The notes under the pieces: model-generated
Seen by the model: only the letters and a program-made list of their open reading frames with translations
Databases searched by the model: none
What the model was told of the DNA's origin: nothing
Shown: positions 27,636 to 36,178 of the stretch, piece by piece
How positions within the stretch are numbered: position 1 is the first letter of the stretch
Layout: each line of letters begins with the position of its first letter
Assembly: GCA_937862885.1 (NCBI GenBank)
Contig: CALMEE010000128.1
Coordinates: forward strand, 1 to 64,000
Source: an uncultured Planctomycetaceae bacterium
Lineage (GTDB): Bacteria; Planctomycetota; Planctomycetia; Pirellulales; Pirellulaceae
Direction: 5' to 3'
DNA length: 64,000 bases
Made by a program: the position numbers and the translations under genes

Positions 27636-28063
27636 GTCCGCGTCTCCGAAGTCTTCTAAACCCCGCTCATCATTCCGCCATATAAATAACCCGACAACCC
27701 ATCGTCTTGTGTCGGAATTCTTGTTTCTTTTCTATTTGTGTATCCCCGTTATCGCAATGAAATCGGAACTTACACTACACCGCTAGCTACACGATGCGCA
27801 ATGTTGTATTTTTATTTCGCTAAATCCGCTTTGTTCTTAGAAACTTGACAAAAAGCTCTGCCCATCGGGCGAATCCAAATCACGTTATTGCCTGCTGTAT
27901 GGAGTCCAAAGCCCCCTTATTATATCCCATCGCACGGAATTTGCAATAAATTTAACAAAAACGTGGCCGAATCGATGAAAACTAATTTTTAGGTCCGTAA
28001 TCGACACGAGAAAAAAACACCGGAATTTCGAATTGTTCGTTTCAAATTACCCTAATTACCCTG

Positions 28064-28116
28064 CCACCCCACCGATGAGCCGAAAATTCTGGAATTCTCG
28101 CGGCTAGTAGGGGTGG
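28064..28116. other. Composite stem-loop, possible structured RNA or terminator
   Basis: CCACCCC (28064-28070) pairs with GGGGTGG (28110-28116), and inside it AGCCG (28078-28082) pairs with CGGCT (28101-28105). That gives 12 base pairs, mostly GC, in a 53-base element. The apical loop contains GAATTC. No T-run follows on the plus strand. On the minus strand the nearest downstream bases are also not T-rich, so an intrinsic terminator is not well supported. Confidence 0.35.
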
Positions 28117-28170
28117 GGAGCTAACTCGATGCTCAAGTGTCCCACATTATTGGGCCCTAAGTTTAACGAG

Positions 28171-28200
28171 TCCGTCTCGATCACGTCCATCTCGATCACG
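28171..28200. repeat. Two tandem copies of a 15-base unit
   Basis: TCCGTCTCGATCACG (28171-28185) is followed directly by TCCATCTCGATCACG (28186-28200), one mismatch. A simple local duplication; it may also present two TCTCGATCACG sites 15 bases apart. Confidence 0.6.
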
Positions 28201-28345
28201 GGTGCAATTAGTATTCGATGACAAAGCAATGCCGTCTTCATCGGCTGAAGCATATTGGAGACCGCAAGTAGCATTGTTTCCACACAGTTTTCAAGACCGT
28301 TCGGAAACGGCTGGAACTGAATACTGTGCAGGTAATTGGCAACGA

Positions 28346-29143
28346 CTACTGTTTCGAATTTGCAGTGGTATTCAAGTTTCGATATCGATTGAGGTCAACT
28401 TCCTCAAAGGTTATCCAGTACTTTTTTGCCAACTCAATATGTTCGCGATCTTGTTTGGATAGTTGCCAAAGAACATTGTGTCGCGACGTGAGTTGAAGCG
28501 TTTTGCTTTCGTCATCGTCGCCAGTACTTAACGTTAGGTGGATTTCCTCAGGAATGAATCCGTACCTTTTGATTGCTTGATTCAATTCCAGGCGAGCAAA
28601 CGGAGGCATACCCCGCGGCTCAGTAGCTTTCAAACGCGAAAATTGATCGAGATAAACGTTAAAAACGGGCAGTCGCGTACCATCCTGCGGTTTGCTACCC
28701 CGCGCGCGGTAGGTTAGGCGTGGACTTGTCAATGTCAACCAGTTTGAGCTCAAGTCGTAAGACTCCTCGAATACTGGATTCACCAAAAAGTCATCTTTGA
28801 TCACACCATTTGATTTCAATGCCGTCAGGAGCCGCGCTATTTGATAATCATAAACTGTCGTGCGAATGCGACGGGTTACGTTGATCAGGATGAACTTCTT
28901 TTCTTTGGTGTCGTAAATGGCGATCTCGTCCGCAAAGATGTTACTGTTGCTCCCAGGCTTGGCAAGCAAGAAGTCATAAATGATTCCACTTTCAGACAGT
29001 GTAAGACTGTTGGAAATTGGAGTTGTTTCGCCCTGGCGCACGATTTCGGTTTCAACTCGAAACTCATGGGCCGTCGTTTTGCTGGGCGTTGAGATTACAA
29101 CCATAAGTAAGATCAATGCTGAGACATGATACAAGCGATTCAT
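28346..29143 (-). CDS. Secreted hypothetical protein
   Basis: About 265 residues. I place the start at ATG 29141-29143 because AGGGA lies just upstream; an in-frame ATG four codons earlier (29155) is also open. The signal peptide MNRLYHVSALILLMVVI runs to about residue 25, with cleavage near TAHEF. The mature part is mixed alpha/beta with many acidic and Tyr residues (FVNPVFEESYDLSSN region; LSTGDDDESKTLQL) and no cysteine or enzyme motif. I do not recognise a named family. It is probably periplasmic. No same-strand neighbour is closer than 700 bases. Confidence 0.6.
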   Translation of the reverse strand: MNRLYHVSALILLMVVISTPSKTTAHEFRVETEIVRQGETTPISNSLTLSESGIIYDFLLAKPGSNSNIFADEIAIYDTKEKKFILINVTRRIRTTVYDYQIARLLTALKSNGVIKDDFLVNPVFEESYDLSSNWLTLTSPRLTYRARGSKPQDGTRLPVFNVYLDQFSRLKATEPRGMPPFARLELNQAIKRYGFIPEEIHLTLSTGDDDESKTLQLTSRHNVLWQLSKQDREHIELAKKYWITFEEVDLNRYRNLNTTANSKQ

Positions 29144-29155
29144 GGTTTCCCTCAT

Positions 29156-29948
29156 CTTTGGATGCGGTGGACTAAAATCCGAGAATTCTGCTTTCTGCCA
29201 GTTGAACGAATTTGATGTCTCGTTCGCGCGATTGCAACGCGAACAATATACAATTGAGCTTGTCGAGTCTACGGCGTTTAATCGTGATGCCGCTATCGAA
29301 GCTTGTTAAATTAGGAATCCGCGGTAAGAATCCGACGTTCCCATGACAGCACGGCAGCAAGATGGTCAGTAAACAGTAGGCCCAAAGCGGGAGGTTTAGC
29401 CGCGGTTTCTCTGTTGGCTGGCGATGGCCGTCAATGTTGGGCCACGAGTTACCCAATCTCCTTCCCTGTACTTCTCCACCCCGATGCGCACGTATGGTCG
29501 TTCCTGATACGTGTTTTCAGTTTGAAATATGCCAACTGTGAACGCCTATCGCCAGCGAAGGCAGCATGGTTGTATCTCCAACCGAGGTCGCAACGCGTTG
29601 CGGTTTGAAGTTAGGCTTCATTCAAGTGCAAGATGATGACGGGAGAGAATGTGGTTGACAAACGGCAGAAGATCCGCTGGTTACCTAGAATTTCGGTGAT
29701 CAGACTAATGTTGGGAGTTGCTGATTCTTTGCACCACTACTAGAATTGAAATTGTATACGGGTATCGTCGGTTTCAATTTAAGCGTGTAAGTCGTGTGGA
29801 ATGCAAGAAATTTCGCATGTCCGTTGGCGGACTTAAGAAATTGTTCGCATAAGAAAACGCGATTGACGGCCTTAGTCGGAAAATTTGTCAAGAGACGGCC
29901 CCGCCCTCTGGCCAATTAACGTTTCGAATCTCACTTGATCCGCAGGAA
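29156..29948. other. 793-base spacer
   Basis: Divergent region between the secreted hypothetical gene and the gene at 29949. A minus-strand frame at 29172-29456 has one hydrophobic stretch but no other coding evidence and is not called. A perfect 14-base palindrome, CGCAACGCGTTGCG, lies at 29589-29602; such palindromes are expected a few times by chance. No RNA gene is recognised. Confidence 0.45.
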
Positions 29949-30374
29949 ATGAACGACGATATATCTGATGCCGACCTCGAGGCCTATCTGGACGAAGCCC
30001 TGGATCCTGAACGCGCGGCAATGATCGAACAATTAGCGAGGGTGAACCCCAAATTGATTGCTCGCATGTCGCAAATTCACCGACGACGAGATGCGGGCGT
30101 TCATACATTGGGTGAAATTTGGCGGAAGTATCAAATCGGTGTACCTCGGCGCGAAGTCGTTTCCCAGTACCTGCTCAATGTCTTGCCTGAGGAATACCAA
30201 GAGTACATCGATTTTCGCGTCAAGACTCTTCGCTGCCCATTTACGATTGCCTTAATTAAAGACTTGCAGTTGCAGTTGGCTGGTGAGACTCCAACTACGG
30301 TGAGTCGACGCAAAAAAATCTATCATTCAAGTGCTGGGTTGCTCCAGCCCAAAGAGAAACCGAAAAAAAACTGA
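29949..30374 (+). CDS. Small hypothetical protein with an anti-sigma-like N-terminus
   Basis: A 141-residue soluble, basic protein. The first 25 residues, DDISDADLEAYLDEALDPERAA, resemble the opening helix of zinc-finger anti-sigma factors, but the HxxxCxxC motif and any transmembrane segment are absent. The rest is helical (VSQYLLNVLPEEYQEYIDFRVKTLRCPFTIALIKDL) with a Lys-rich tail. I do not recognise the family; composition and codon regularity support a real gene. A DUF418 membrane-protein gene follows about 95 bases downstream on the same strand. Confidence 0.6.
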   Translation: MNDDISDADLEAYLDEALDPERAAMIEQLARVNPKLIARMSQIHRRRDAGVHTLGEIWRKYQIGVPRREVVSQYLLNVLPEEYQEYIDFRVKTLRCPFTIALIKDLQLQLAGETPTTVSRRKKIYHSSAGLLQPKEKPKKN

Positions 30375-30469
30375 AAAGGATCAGCGGTAGGATTTTTGAT
30401 TCGAATTTCCTAATGCCCAATAATATTGGATTCCACAATTGTCGAGGCTGACGCAAACAAAAGAGGGTG

Positions 30470-31708
30470 ATGTCACTGGAACCTCTGCAAACCAACGATC
30501 CCGATTCTCTGTCGCCAACTCGCCAGCGTATCGAGTCACTTGACTTGATTCGCGGAGTTGCATTGCTCGGAATATTGATTGTCAACATTCAAGCAATGGC
30601 GATGATCGGTTCTGCATATAGCAATCCACAAGCCTTCGGTGATTTTGCCGGCAGTAATTTCTGGGTTTGGTGGATCACGGAAGTTTTCTTTGAGTCGAAA
30701 ATGATGGCGATATTTTCGATGTTGTTCGGAGCAGGCATTATTCTTTTGACCGATCGTGTCAAAGACCGTGGAGCAAGCCCATTCTGGATCCATGGTCGAA
30801 GGATGCTGTGGCTGCTGTTGTTCGGCATACTCCATGCACATCTCATTTGGTTCGGCGACATCCTGTATTCCTACGCAATTTGCGGTTTCACGGTTTTCTT
30901 TTTTCGCAAGATGTCGCCGCGGACCTTGTTGGCTTTGGGAATTTGTTCTGCGACAGTCCCCTTCGTATTTAATGTCGGTGTCGGGGCGAGTATGGGATTT
31001 ATGCCGCAGGGGACGATTGAGAATTTTCGCGAGAGTTGGCTCCCCTCATCCGAAAGGGTTGCTGCGGAAGTTGACGCGTACCGGGGGTCCTGGTTCGACC
31101 AGTTCAAGCAGCGTTCTAGTATGGCGACCACGATGCAGACGTTCGTGTTCGGCATCATATTGTTTTGGCGCGCGAGCGGAATGATGTTGATTGGAATGGC
31201 CCTTTTTAAACTAGGCTATTTGACGAACCAGCGATCGCTACAAGAGTATCGGCGAACCATTTTGATTTGTTTGAGCGTTGGCTTTACGTTGGCGCTGTTC
31301 GGTGTACAAAAGAACATTGCCGAGCAGTTCAGAATGGAATACTCAATGTTTTTTGGGCCGTTGCCCAACTATGTTGGCAGCGTATTTGTGGCTGTGGGGT
31401 ATATCGGTGTACTTTCGTTATGGCAACGAACTCGCTTCCTGAGCGGTTTGCAATATGCGTTGAGGGCGGTTGGGCGCATGGCGTTGACCAATTATTTGAT
31501 GCAGTCGGTGCTTGCTACGACGATCTTTTATGGATTTGGCCTAGGCTGGTTTGGCCAAGTATCGCGAACTGAGCAGTTGGGCATCGTCGCGGGAATCTGG
31601 GTACTCCAACTGGTTTGGTCGCCCGTGTGGCTACACTATTTTCGCTTCGGCCCTTTCGAGTGGCTCTGGCGGAGTCTAACCTATGTGCGGATTCAACCTT
31701 GGCGGTAA
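30470..31708 (+). CDS. DUF418 domain-containing membrane protein (YeiB-like)
   Basis: A 412-residue polytopic inner-membrane protein. The N-terminus RIESLDLIRGVALLGILIVNI is the standard opening of YeiB/DUF418 proteins and related acyltransferase-3-like folds. About ten hydrophobic segments follow. The C-terminal DUF418 block includes GRMALTNYLMQSVLATTIFYGFGLG, VWLHYFRFGPFEWLWRSLTY. The function is unknown in most members; transport or transfer at the membrane is assumed. ATG 30470 is chosen over the GTG directly before it; GAGG lies unusually close upstream. Confidence 0.9.
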   Translation: MSLEPLQTNDPDSLSPTRQRIESLDLIRGVALLGILIVNIQAMAMIGSAYSNPQAFGDFAGSNFWVWWITEVFFESKMMAIFSMLFGAGIILLTDRVKDRGASPFWIHGRRMLWLLLFGILHAHLIWFGDILYSYAICGFTVFFFRKMSPRTLLALGICSATVPFVFNVGVGASMGFMPQGTIENFRESWLPSSERVAAEVDAYRGSWFDQFKQRSSMATTMQTFVFGIILFWRASGMMLIGMALFKLGYLTNQRSLQEYRRTILICLSVGFTLALFGVQKNIAEQFRMEYSMFFGPLPNYVGSVFVAVGYIGVLSLWQRTRFLSGLQYALRAVGRMALTNYLMQSVLATTIFYGFGLGWFGQVSRTEQLGIVAGIWVLQLVWSPVWLHYFRFGPFEWLWRSLTYVRIQPWR

Positions 31709-32094
31709 CGTTAGCTGGCGACCTTCCGCGGTGTTTTGGAGCAAGTTGTCGTCTCCTCATCTATTTTATTGCCGAACGCAGCTACCCCATGTTACAAATC
31801 GTTCAGATTCGGTTTAGAATTTGGGAAGCATTTTTGACGCGAGGCCAACAAGCGCACTCGGCTGGGGTTACTCAACAACTTGTCAGTTGCCTGGTTGAAC
31901 GAACCGCCGCCAATCGAATGCAGGAACGCCGCGATATATCCCGTGAGTTCGGCTGCCTGCGGTGCACGTTGGCGTAGTGGCAGCGGGCTGGGTCGAAGTA
32001 ATTCTGTAAGGCTACGCGTCCTCAAGTGACGTGACGTCGGTGAGCAGAACGACGTCAATTGTGCCGGTTCATTTACTGTGCGGAAGGTGAAAAT
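31709..32094. other. 386-base leader of the sugar ABC operon
   Basis: No gene is visible. The region should contain the promoter of the ABC importer operon. An inverted repeat at 32032-32057 is annotated separately. GGAAGGTGA (32082-32090) is the ribosome binding site of the first operon gene. Confidence 0.5.
32032..32057. promoter_or_regulatory. Inverted repeat TGACGTC-N12-GACGTCA, candidate operator
   Basis: Perfect 7-base arms at 32032-32038 and 32051-32057, centre-to-centre 19 bases or about two helical turns, lie 40-60 bases before the ATG of the ABC substrate-binding gene. An extra TGACGT half-copy overlaps at 32027-32032. The spacing suits a dimeric repressor, but an RNA hairpin is equally possible. 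Confidence 0.35.
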
Positions 32095-33177
32095 ATGTTG
32101 AAAAAATTCAATATCGGTGTGGTGTTGATTCTGATTGCTTTGATGGGAGTCACACTCGGCTGTAGCAAGAGCAAGCGGATCATACTTTTAACGAACGGAG
32201 ACGATCCGTTTTGGGATGCGATGCGCAGCGGAATGGAACAAGCCGCCAGAGATCTCGATCTCGGATCTACGAACCTGCGCGTCGTGATGGACAAGAATGA
32301 TGCTACGGCTCAGGGACAAGTTGAAAAGTTGCGACAATACATTGCTCAAACGGATGTTGCCGCAGTCGGTATTTCGGTGATCGATCCAAACAATGCCGCG
32401 ATGGCAGCGGCGATGCGAGATTTGCGGAATCGTGGAGTCGTCGTGGTTACCATCGATTCCGATGTAAACCGCGATCGGTTCAAAGACACTCGTTTCGCAT
32501 ACTTGGGTACGGAGAACACATTCGGCGGCAGACAAATGGGCTTGGCCGCCAAAAAATTGCGTCCCGAAGGTGGGAAATATGCAACCTTCTATGGCATCGA
32601 AGGCGTGGCCAACGTGATCGAGCGAAATACCGGTTTTGCGAATGGAGCTGGGGATAATTTTGTTAAGGCGGGTGGATTCGCTGACAATATGAAATCCGAC
32701 GTTGCGCAAGACAATGTTCGCAATGCACTACAAAACCACCCCGATCTTGACACGTTAGTTGGCATCTGGGCTTACGATGCTCATGCAATTGTGACGGTCG
32801 TCGATGAGAAGTCGATCCGCGACAAGGTCACGGTCGTAGTATTCGATGCTGCTCCCAAAGCGATTGCCCATATCAAAGCAGGTAAAATCGATGCGATGGT
32901 TGCGCAGAATCCCTATGAGATGGGGTATCAGGGCACTCGATTAATGCGAGCATTGCTGGAAGATGACGCAAACGTAATTCGAGAATTGTATCCCGGCTAT
33001 GATCCTGCCTCAAAAACGATCACGACTCCAGACGGCGATATTCATCATACGGACGTACGTGTTATCGTTCCGGCTGGGTCACCTTTGGTCAAAGAAGATT
33101 TCGATCCTGAGATCAAATTCTATTCCATCAGTGAATTCGATAGCTGGCTCAAAGAGCGTGGATTGACCGGTTCCTAA
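32095..33177 (+). CDS. Sugar ABC transporter substrate-binding lipoprotein (RbsB-like)
   Basis: About 360 residues from ATG 32095, which follows GGAAGGTGA; the frame opens 12 codons earlier. It has a lipoprotein signal with lipobox VTLGC and lipidated Cys23. The mature protein is a type-1 periplasmic-binding fold of the ribose/galactose (Peripla_BP_4) group: RIILLTNGDDPFWDAMRSGM at the N-terminus, AAVGISVIDPNNAAMAAAMRD, VVVTIDSDVN, and a hinge region with VTVVVFDAAPKAIAHIKAGKIDAMVAQNPYEMGYQG. It captures a sugar or sugar derivative and hands it to the permease encoded next. Substrate specificity cannot be read from sequence alone. Confidence 0.92.
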   Translation: MLKKFNIGVVLILIALMGVTLGCSKSKRIILLTNGDDPFWDAMRSGMEQAARDLDLGSTNLRVVMDKNDATAQGQVEKLRQYIAQTDVAAVGISVIDPNNAAMAAAMRDLRNRGVVVVTIDSDVNRDRFKDTRFAYLGTENTFGGRQMGLAAKKLRPEGGKYATFYGIEGVANVIERNTGFANGAGDNFVKAGGFADNMKSDVAQDNVRNALQNHPDLDTLVGIWAYDAHAIVTVVDEKSIRDKVTVVVFDAAPKAIAHIKAGKIDAMVAQNPYEMGYQGTRLMRALLEDDANVIRELYPGYDPASKTITTPDGDIHHTDVRVIVPAGSPLVKEDFDPEIKFYSISEFDSWLKERGLTGS

Positions 33178-33199
33178 AATACATCGTGTTCGCTGGCCT

Positions 33200-34450
33200 A
33201 TGGAATTCGTAAAAAAGTATTTGACTGAAATCGTTTTGATTCTTGGCATTTTCGTTGTGTTTGGTGTCACGGCCATATTCAACGATGCTTACACGGAACG
33301 ATTTTTTGACAATGTCACGACACTGATTTTACGGCCCGCTGCCATTTTGGGGATTTTTGCCCTCGGAGCGGCAGTCGTGATTATCGCCGGTGGGATTGAT
33401 CTATCCAGTGGATCGATGATCGCCCTGAGTGCTTCGCTTGTTTGCATCACTACCATGGTATTTTGCAAGTTGTTGCAACCGGATGCCGATGATCCGACGG
33501 GAGTTGTGCCGGTGTGGGTGGTGTGCATTGCGGCACTGATTACGATTGGTGTTGCAATATTAGTGGGATCGCTCCACGCTTGGCTGATTACGGTTGTGCA
33601 ACTGCCCCCCTTCGTGGCCACGTTGGCTTCCTTGGTCGGCTTGCGTTCGCTCTCGATCGTCATGAATAAGGCTGTTTCGAAGCAATTTGGTGCCGAGGCC
33701 GTGATCGTGAACATCCAAGATTCTCGATACCTTCTTACAAACGCACCTTGGTGGTTACCGCTGGCGATTTTCTTGACGCTGGCCCTTATTCTTTGGTTGA
33801 TCTTGAATTTCACGGTGATGGGGCGGCATATTTATGCGATGGGGGGAAATGAAACCGCAGCGCGTCTGAGCGGTATTCGTACCGATCGCCTCAAATGGTT
33901 TGCATATTGTTTTGCTGCCGTAACTGCATCGATCGCAGGCATGCTGTTGGCCAGCAGCGTCTTATTGGCAGACCCACAAAGTCAAGGCACCGGGGGGGAA
34001 CTCTTTGCCATTGCCGCGGCAGTAATCGGGGGCTGCAGTCTTTCCGGTGGCGTCGGGCGAGTGTCGGGAGTCGTGTTGGGTGCGCTGTTTTTGCGAGTAG
34101 TCATCGATGCCGTGGCGAAATTAATCACCAGCGGAAATTCAGCAAATTATGAGGGGATGATTGTTGGGTTGCTGGTGGTGTTGGCCGTGGCCTTGAATGA
34201 AGTCACAGGTTCGTCCGCAGGTTGGAGAAAACAGTTTTTCCCAGGTGCCCTAGGTGTCGTCGCCTTGATTTCGATCGGTTTGTTGTTTGGATCAGTGATC
34301 GCGTTCAGTTTGACCTTGTCTGACCAAGTCGCGAACTCGTGGCTTATCGGGATAATCGTGGCCCTGGTAACATCGAGTGTGTTGTCGCTTATCAAACTTC
34401 TTGCCTGGCAACTCGGCAAAACGAAATCGCACGCTCTGTCCAAACTATAA
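33200..34450 (+). CDS. Sugar ABC transporter permease (RbsC-like), C-terminally extended
   Basis: A 416-residue inner-membrane protein of the BPD_transp_2 family. The signature blocks are visible: GAAVVIIAGGIDLSSGSMIAL, PPFVATLASLVGLRSLSIVMNKA, a MGRHIYAMGGNETAARLSGIRTDRLKWFAY coupling region and GTGGELFAIAAAVIGGCSLSGG. Usual family length is about 320-340 residues; this one carries about 80 additional residues after the last standard segment, with two further hydrophobic helices (FFPGALGVVALISIGLLFG and NSWLIGIIVALVTSSVLSLI) and a basic tail. It starts 22 bases after the binding-protein gene and its stop abuts the ATPase start. Confidence 0.92.
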   Translation: MEFVKKYLTEIVLILGIFVVFGVTAIFNDAYTERFFDNVTTLILRPAAILGIFALGAAVVIIAGGIDLSSGSMIALSASLVCITTMVFCKLLQPDADDPTGVVPVWVVCIAALITIGVAILVGSLHAWLITVVQLPPFVATLASLVGLRSLSIVMNKAVSKQFGAEAVIVNIQDSRYLLTNAPWWLPLAIFLTLALILWLILNFTVMGRHIYAMGGNETAARLSGIRTDRLKWFAYCFAAVTASIAGMLLASSVLLADPQSQGTGGELFAIAAAVIGGCSLSGGVGRVSGVVLGALFLRVVIDAVAKLITSGNSANYEGMIVGLLVVLAVALNEVTGSSAGWRKQFFPGALGVVALISIGLLFGSVIAFSLTLSDQVANSWLIGIIVALVTSSVLSLIKLLAWQLGKTKSHALSKL

Positions 34451-36016
34451 ATGTCTGCCATGGGTGCAAACAACGAAGTTCAAATCGAAATTCGCTCCGT
34501 ATCGAAGCGGTTTGGTGGGGTCGTTGCCTTAGACAATGTTTCGTTTCAGATCCGGCGCGGGGAATTGCTGGCGATCTGTGGCGAAAATGGTGCTGGTAAG
34601 AGCACCTTGATGAAAATTCTCTGCGGACAACATTTAGACTACGATGGCGACATCGTCGTGAATGGCGAAACCGTCCGATTCTCAGGAATTAAAGATGCCG
34701 AGCGGTTTGGTATTGGTATCATTCATCAAGAATTGAATTTGGTTGATGAACTTTCCGTCGCGGCCAACATCTTCTTGGGGCGAGAACTGTCGCGGTTTGG
34801 TTTGCTGTGCCAAAAGACAATGAATGAACGGGCCGCAGCTTTTTTGAATCAGTTGCAATGTGAGATTTCTCCCAGCATTCGAGTGGGCGCGCTACGTGTG
34901 GGGGATCAGCAACTTGTGGAGATCGCGAAAGCCATCGGACTCGGGGCCAAAATCTTGATCATGGACGAACCTACCAGCGCACTGACCGAAAGCGAAGTGA
35001 CTCGGCTCTACCGGGTCATCACCAGCTTGAGGCAACGCGGCGTCACGATTCTCTATATTTCTCACAAAATGGAAGAGATATTTCATTTGTCGGATCGCAT
35101 CGCGGTCCTGCGAGATGGGCGGTACATCGATACCGTGGACACCGCCAACGTTACGCCCAGACAAATCGCACAAATGATGGTCGGACGGGAGTTCGTGCAG
35201 ACAGACCTGCGCCGCGCGTCGAAGCATGGTGAAAACGGAGAGCAACCAGTGCTTGCAGTGCGTGGACTATGGCGATCGTGGCCGGGCCATGCCAAACATT
35301 GGAGATTGAAAGACATTTGCTTTGACGTCCATGCTGGCGAGGTTGTCGGCGTTGCTGGACTAATGGGAGCGGGAAGAACTGAACTATTCGAATGCCTTTA
35401 CGGGTGTTGTGGCGATGAATTCGGAGGTGATATCCGTCTGCAGGGCGAACAAGTTCAGTTCAAACATGCGCAAGATGCTATTCGACACGGTGTTTCCATG
35501 GTCACTGAGGATAGAAAACGATTCGGTTTGTTTACGAATCTGACTGTTCGCGAAAATGTGACTTTAAGTTCGCTTGAACAATTTACAAGTCTAGGTTGGA
35601 TCTCTTCAAGAAAAGAACGCTCGGTATGCCGCTCTATCATCGAACGTCTGCGAGTCAAATTAGCGGGTCAAGAGGCCGAGATTCAAAGCCTCAGTGGTGG
35701 GAACCAGCAAAAGTGCTTGATAGGCCGAGCTTTATTGAATCAACCAAAACTCCTGTTGTTGGATGATCCGACACGCGGCATCGATGTAGGAGCAAAGGCT
35801 GAAGTTTACCAGTTGCTCAATGAGTTGGCTCAAAACAAGATCGCCATCTTGATGTCGAGCAGCGAGTTGCCGGAGCTAATCTTAAACTGCGATCGGATTA
35901 TCGTCTTATGTGAAGGACGCCAAACAGGTATGTTTTCGGCGTCCGAAGCAACTGAGCAAGCCATCATGGAGGCCGCAACGGCCATCGATGTGCGTGACAC
36001 TTCGATTTCCAACTAA
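34451..36016 (+). CDS. Sugar ABC transporter ATP-binding protein, two ABC domains (RbsA-like)
   Basis: A 521-residue ATPase with two fused nucleotide-binding domains. Domain 1 has Walker A GENGAGKST, the signature-like RVGDQQLVEIAKA, and Walker B ILIMDEP. Domain 2 has the degenerate Walker A GLMGAGRTEL typical of the second domain in RbsA/XylG, an intact LSGGNQQK signature and LLLLDDPTRGIDVG. It powers uptake through the permease encoded just upstream; the ATG at 34451 follows the permease stop with no gap, implying translational coupling. No kinase or isomerase gene for sugar catabolism follows, so the transported sugar stays unknown. Confidence 0.94.
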   Translation: MSAMGANNEVQIEIRSVSKRFGGVVALDNVSFQIRRGELLAICGENGAGKSTLMKILCGQHLDYDGDIVVNGETVRFSGIKDAERFGIGIIHQELNLVDELSVAANIFLGRELSRFGLLCQKTMNERAAAFLNQLQCEISPSIRVGALRVGDQQLVEIAKAIGLGAKILIMDEPTSALTESEVTRLYRVITSLRQRGVTILYISHKMEEIFHLSDRIAVLRDGRYIDTVDTANVTPRQIAQMMVGREFVQTDLRRASKHGENGEQPVLAVRGLWRSWPGHAKHWRLKDICFDVHAGEVVGVAGLMGAGRTELFECLYGCCGDEFGGDIRLQGEQVQFKHAQDAIRHGVSMVTEDRKRFGLFTNLTVRENVTLSSLEQFTSLGWISSRKERSVCRSIIERLRVKLAGQEAEIQSLSGGNQQKCLIGRALLNQPKLLLLDDPTRGIDVGAKAEVYQLLNELAQNKIAILMSSSELPELILNCDRIIVLCEGRQTGMFSASEATEQAIMEAATAIDVRDTSISN

Positions 36017-36178
36017 TTCGTTGTTCTAGGCGTGTTGTCGTTGTTTGTGTTTCCACGAAAGCATACTTACAGACCGTATAAGGAGCTTGGATTTCACGGC
36101 CGATCATCTACCTGATTGAAAAGTTCATTAATGTTGATTAAAACAGCGTGACATTTTTTCCACGAGGAGATCCGTCTT

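Larger units (their letters stand above)
27636..28345. other. 710-base spacer with stem-loop and tandem repeat
   Basis: The region separates two minus-strand genes and has no gene-like reading frame. It is AT-rich from about 27660 to 28050. Two sub-features are annotated separately: a composite stem-loop at 28064-28116 and a 15-base tandem duplication at 28171-28200. Confidence 0.5.

Noticed and set aside
29172..29456. Minus-strand frame of 94 codons with one hydrophobic stretch
   Set aside because: No ribosome binding site, no family features, irregular composition; left as spacer.
29589..29602. Perfect 14-base palindrome CGCAACGCGTTGCG as operator
   Set aside because: Palindromes of this size are expected several times by chance in 64 kb and nothing else marks the site.
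31615..31977. Plus-strand frame of 120 codons
   Set aside because: It starts inside the DUF418 gene in another frame and shows no coding pattern after leaving it.
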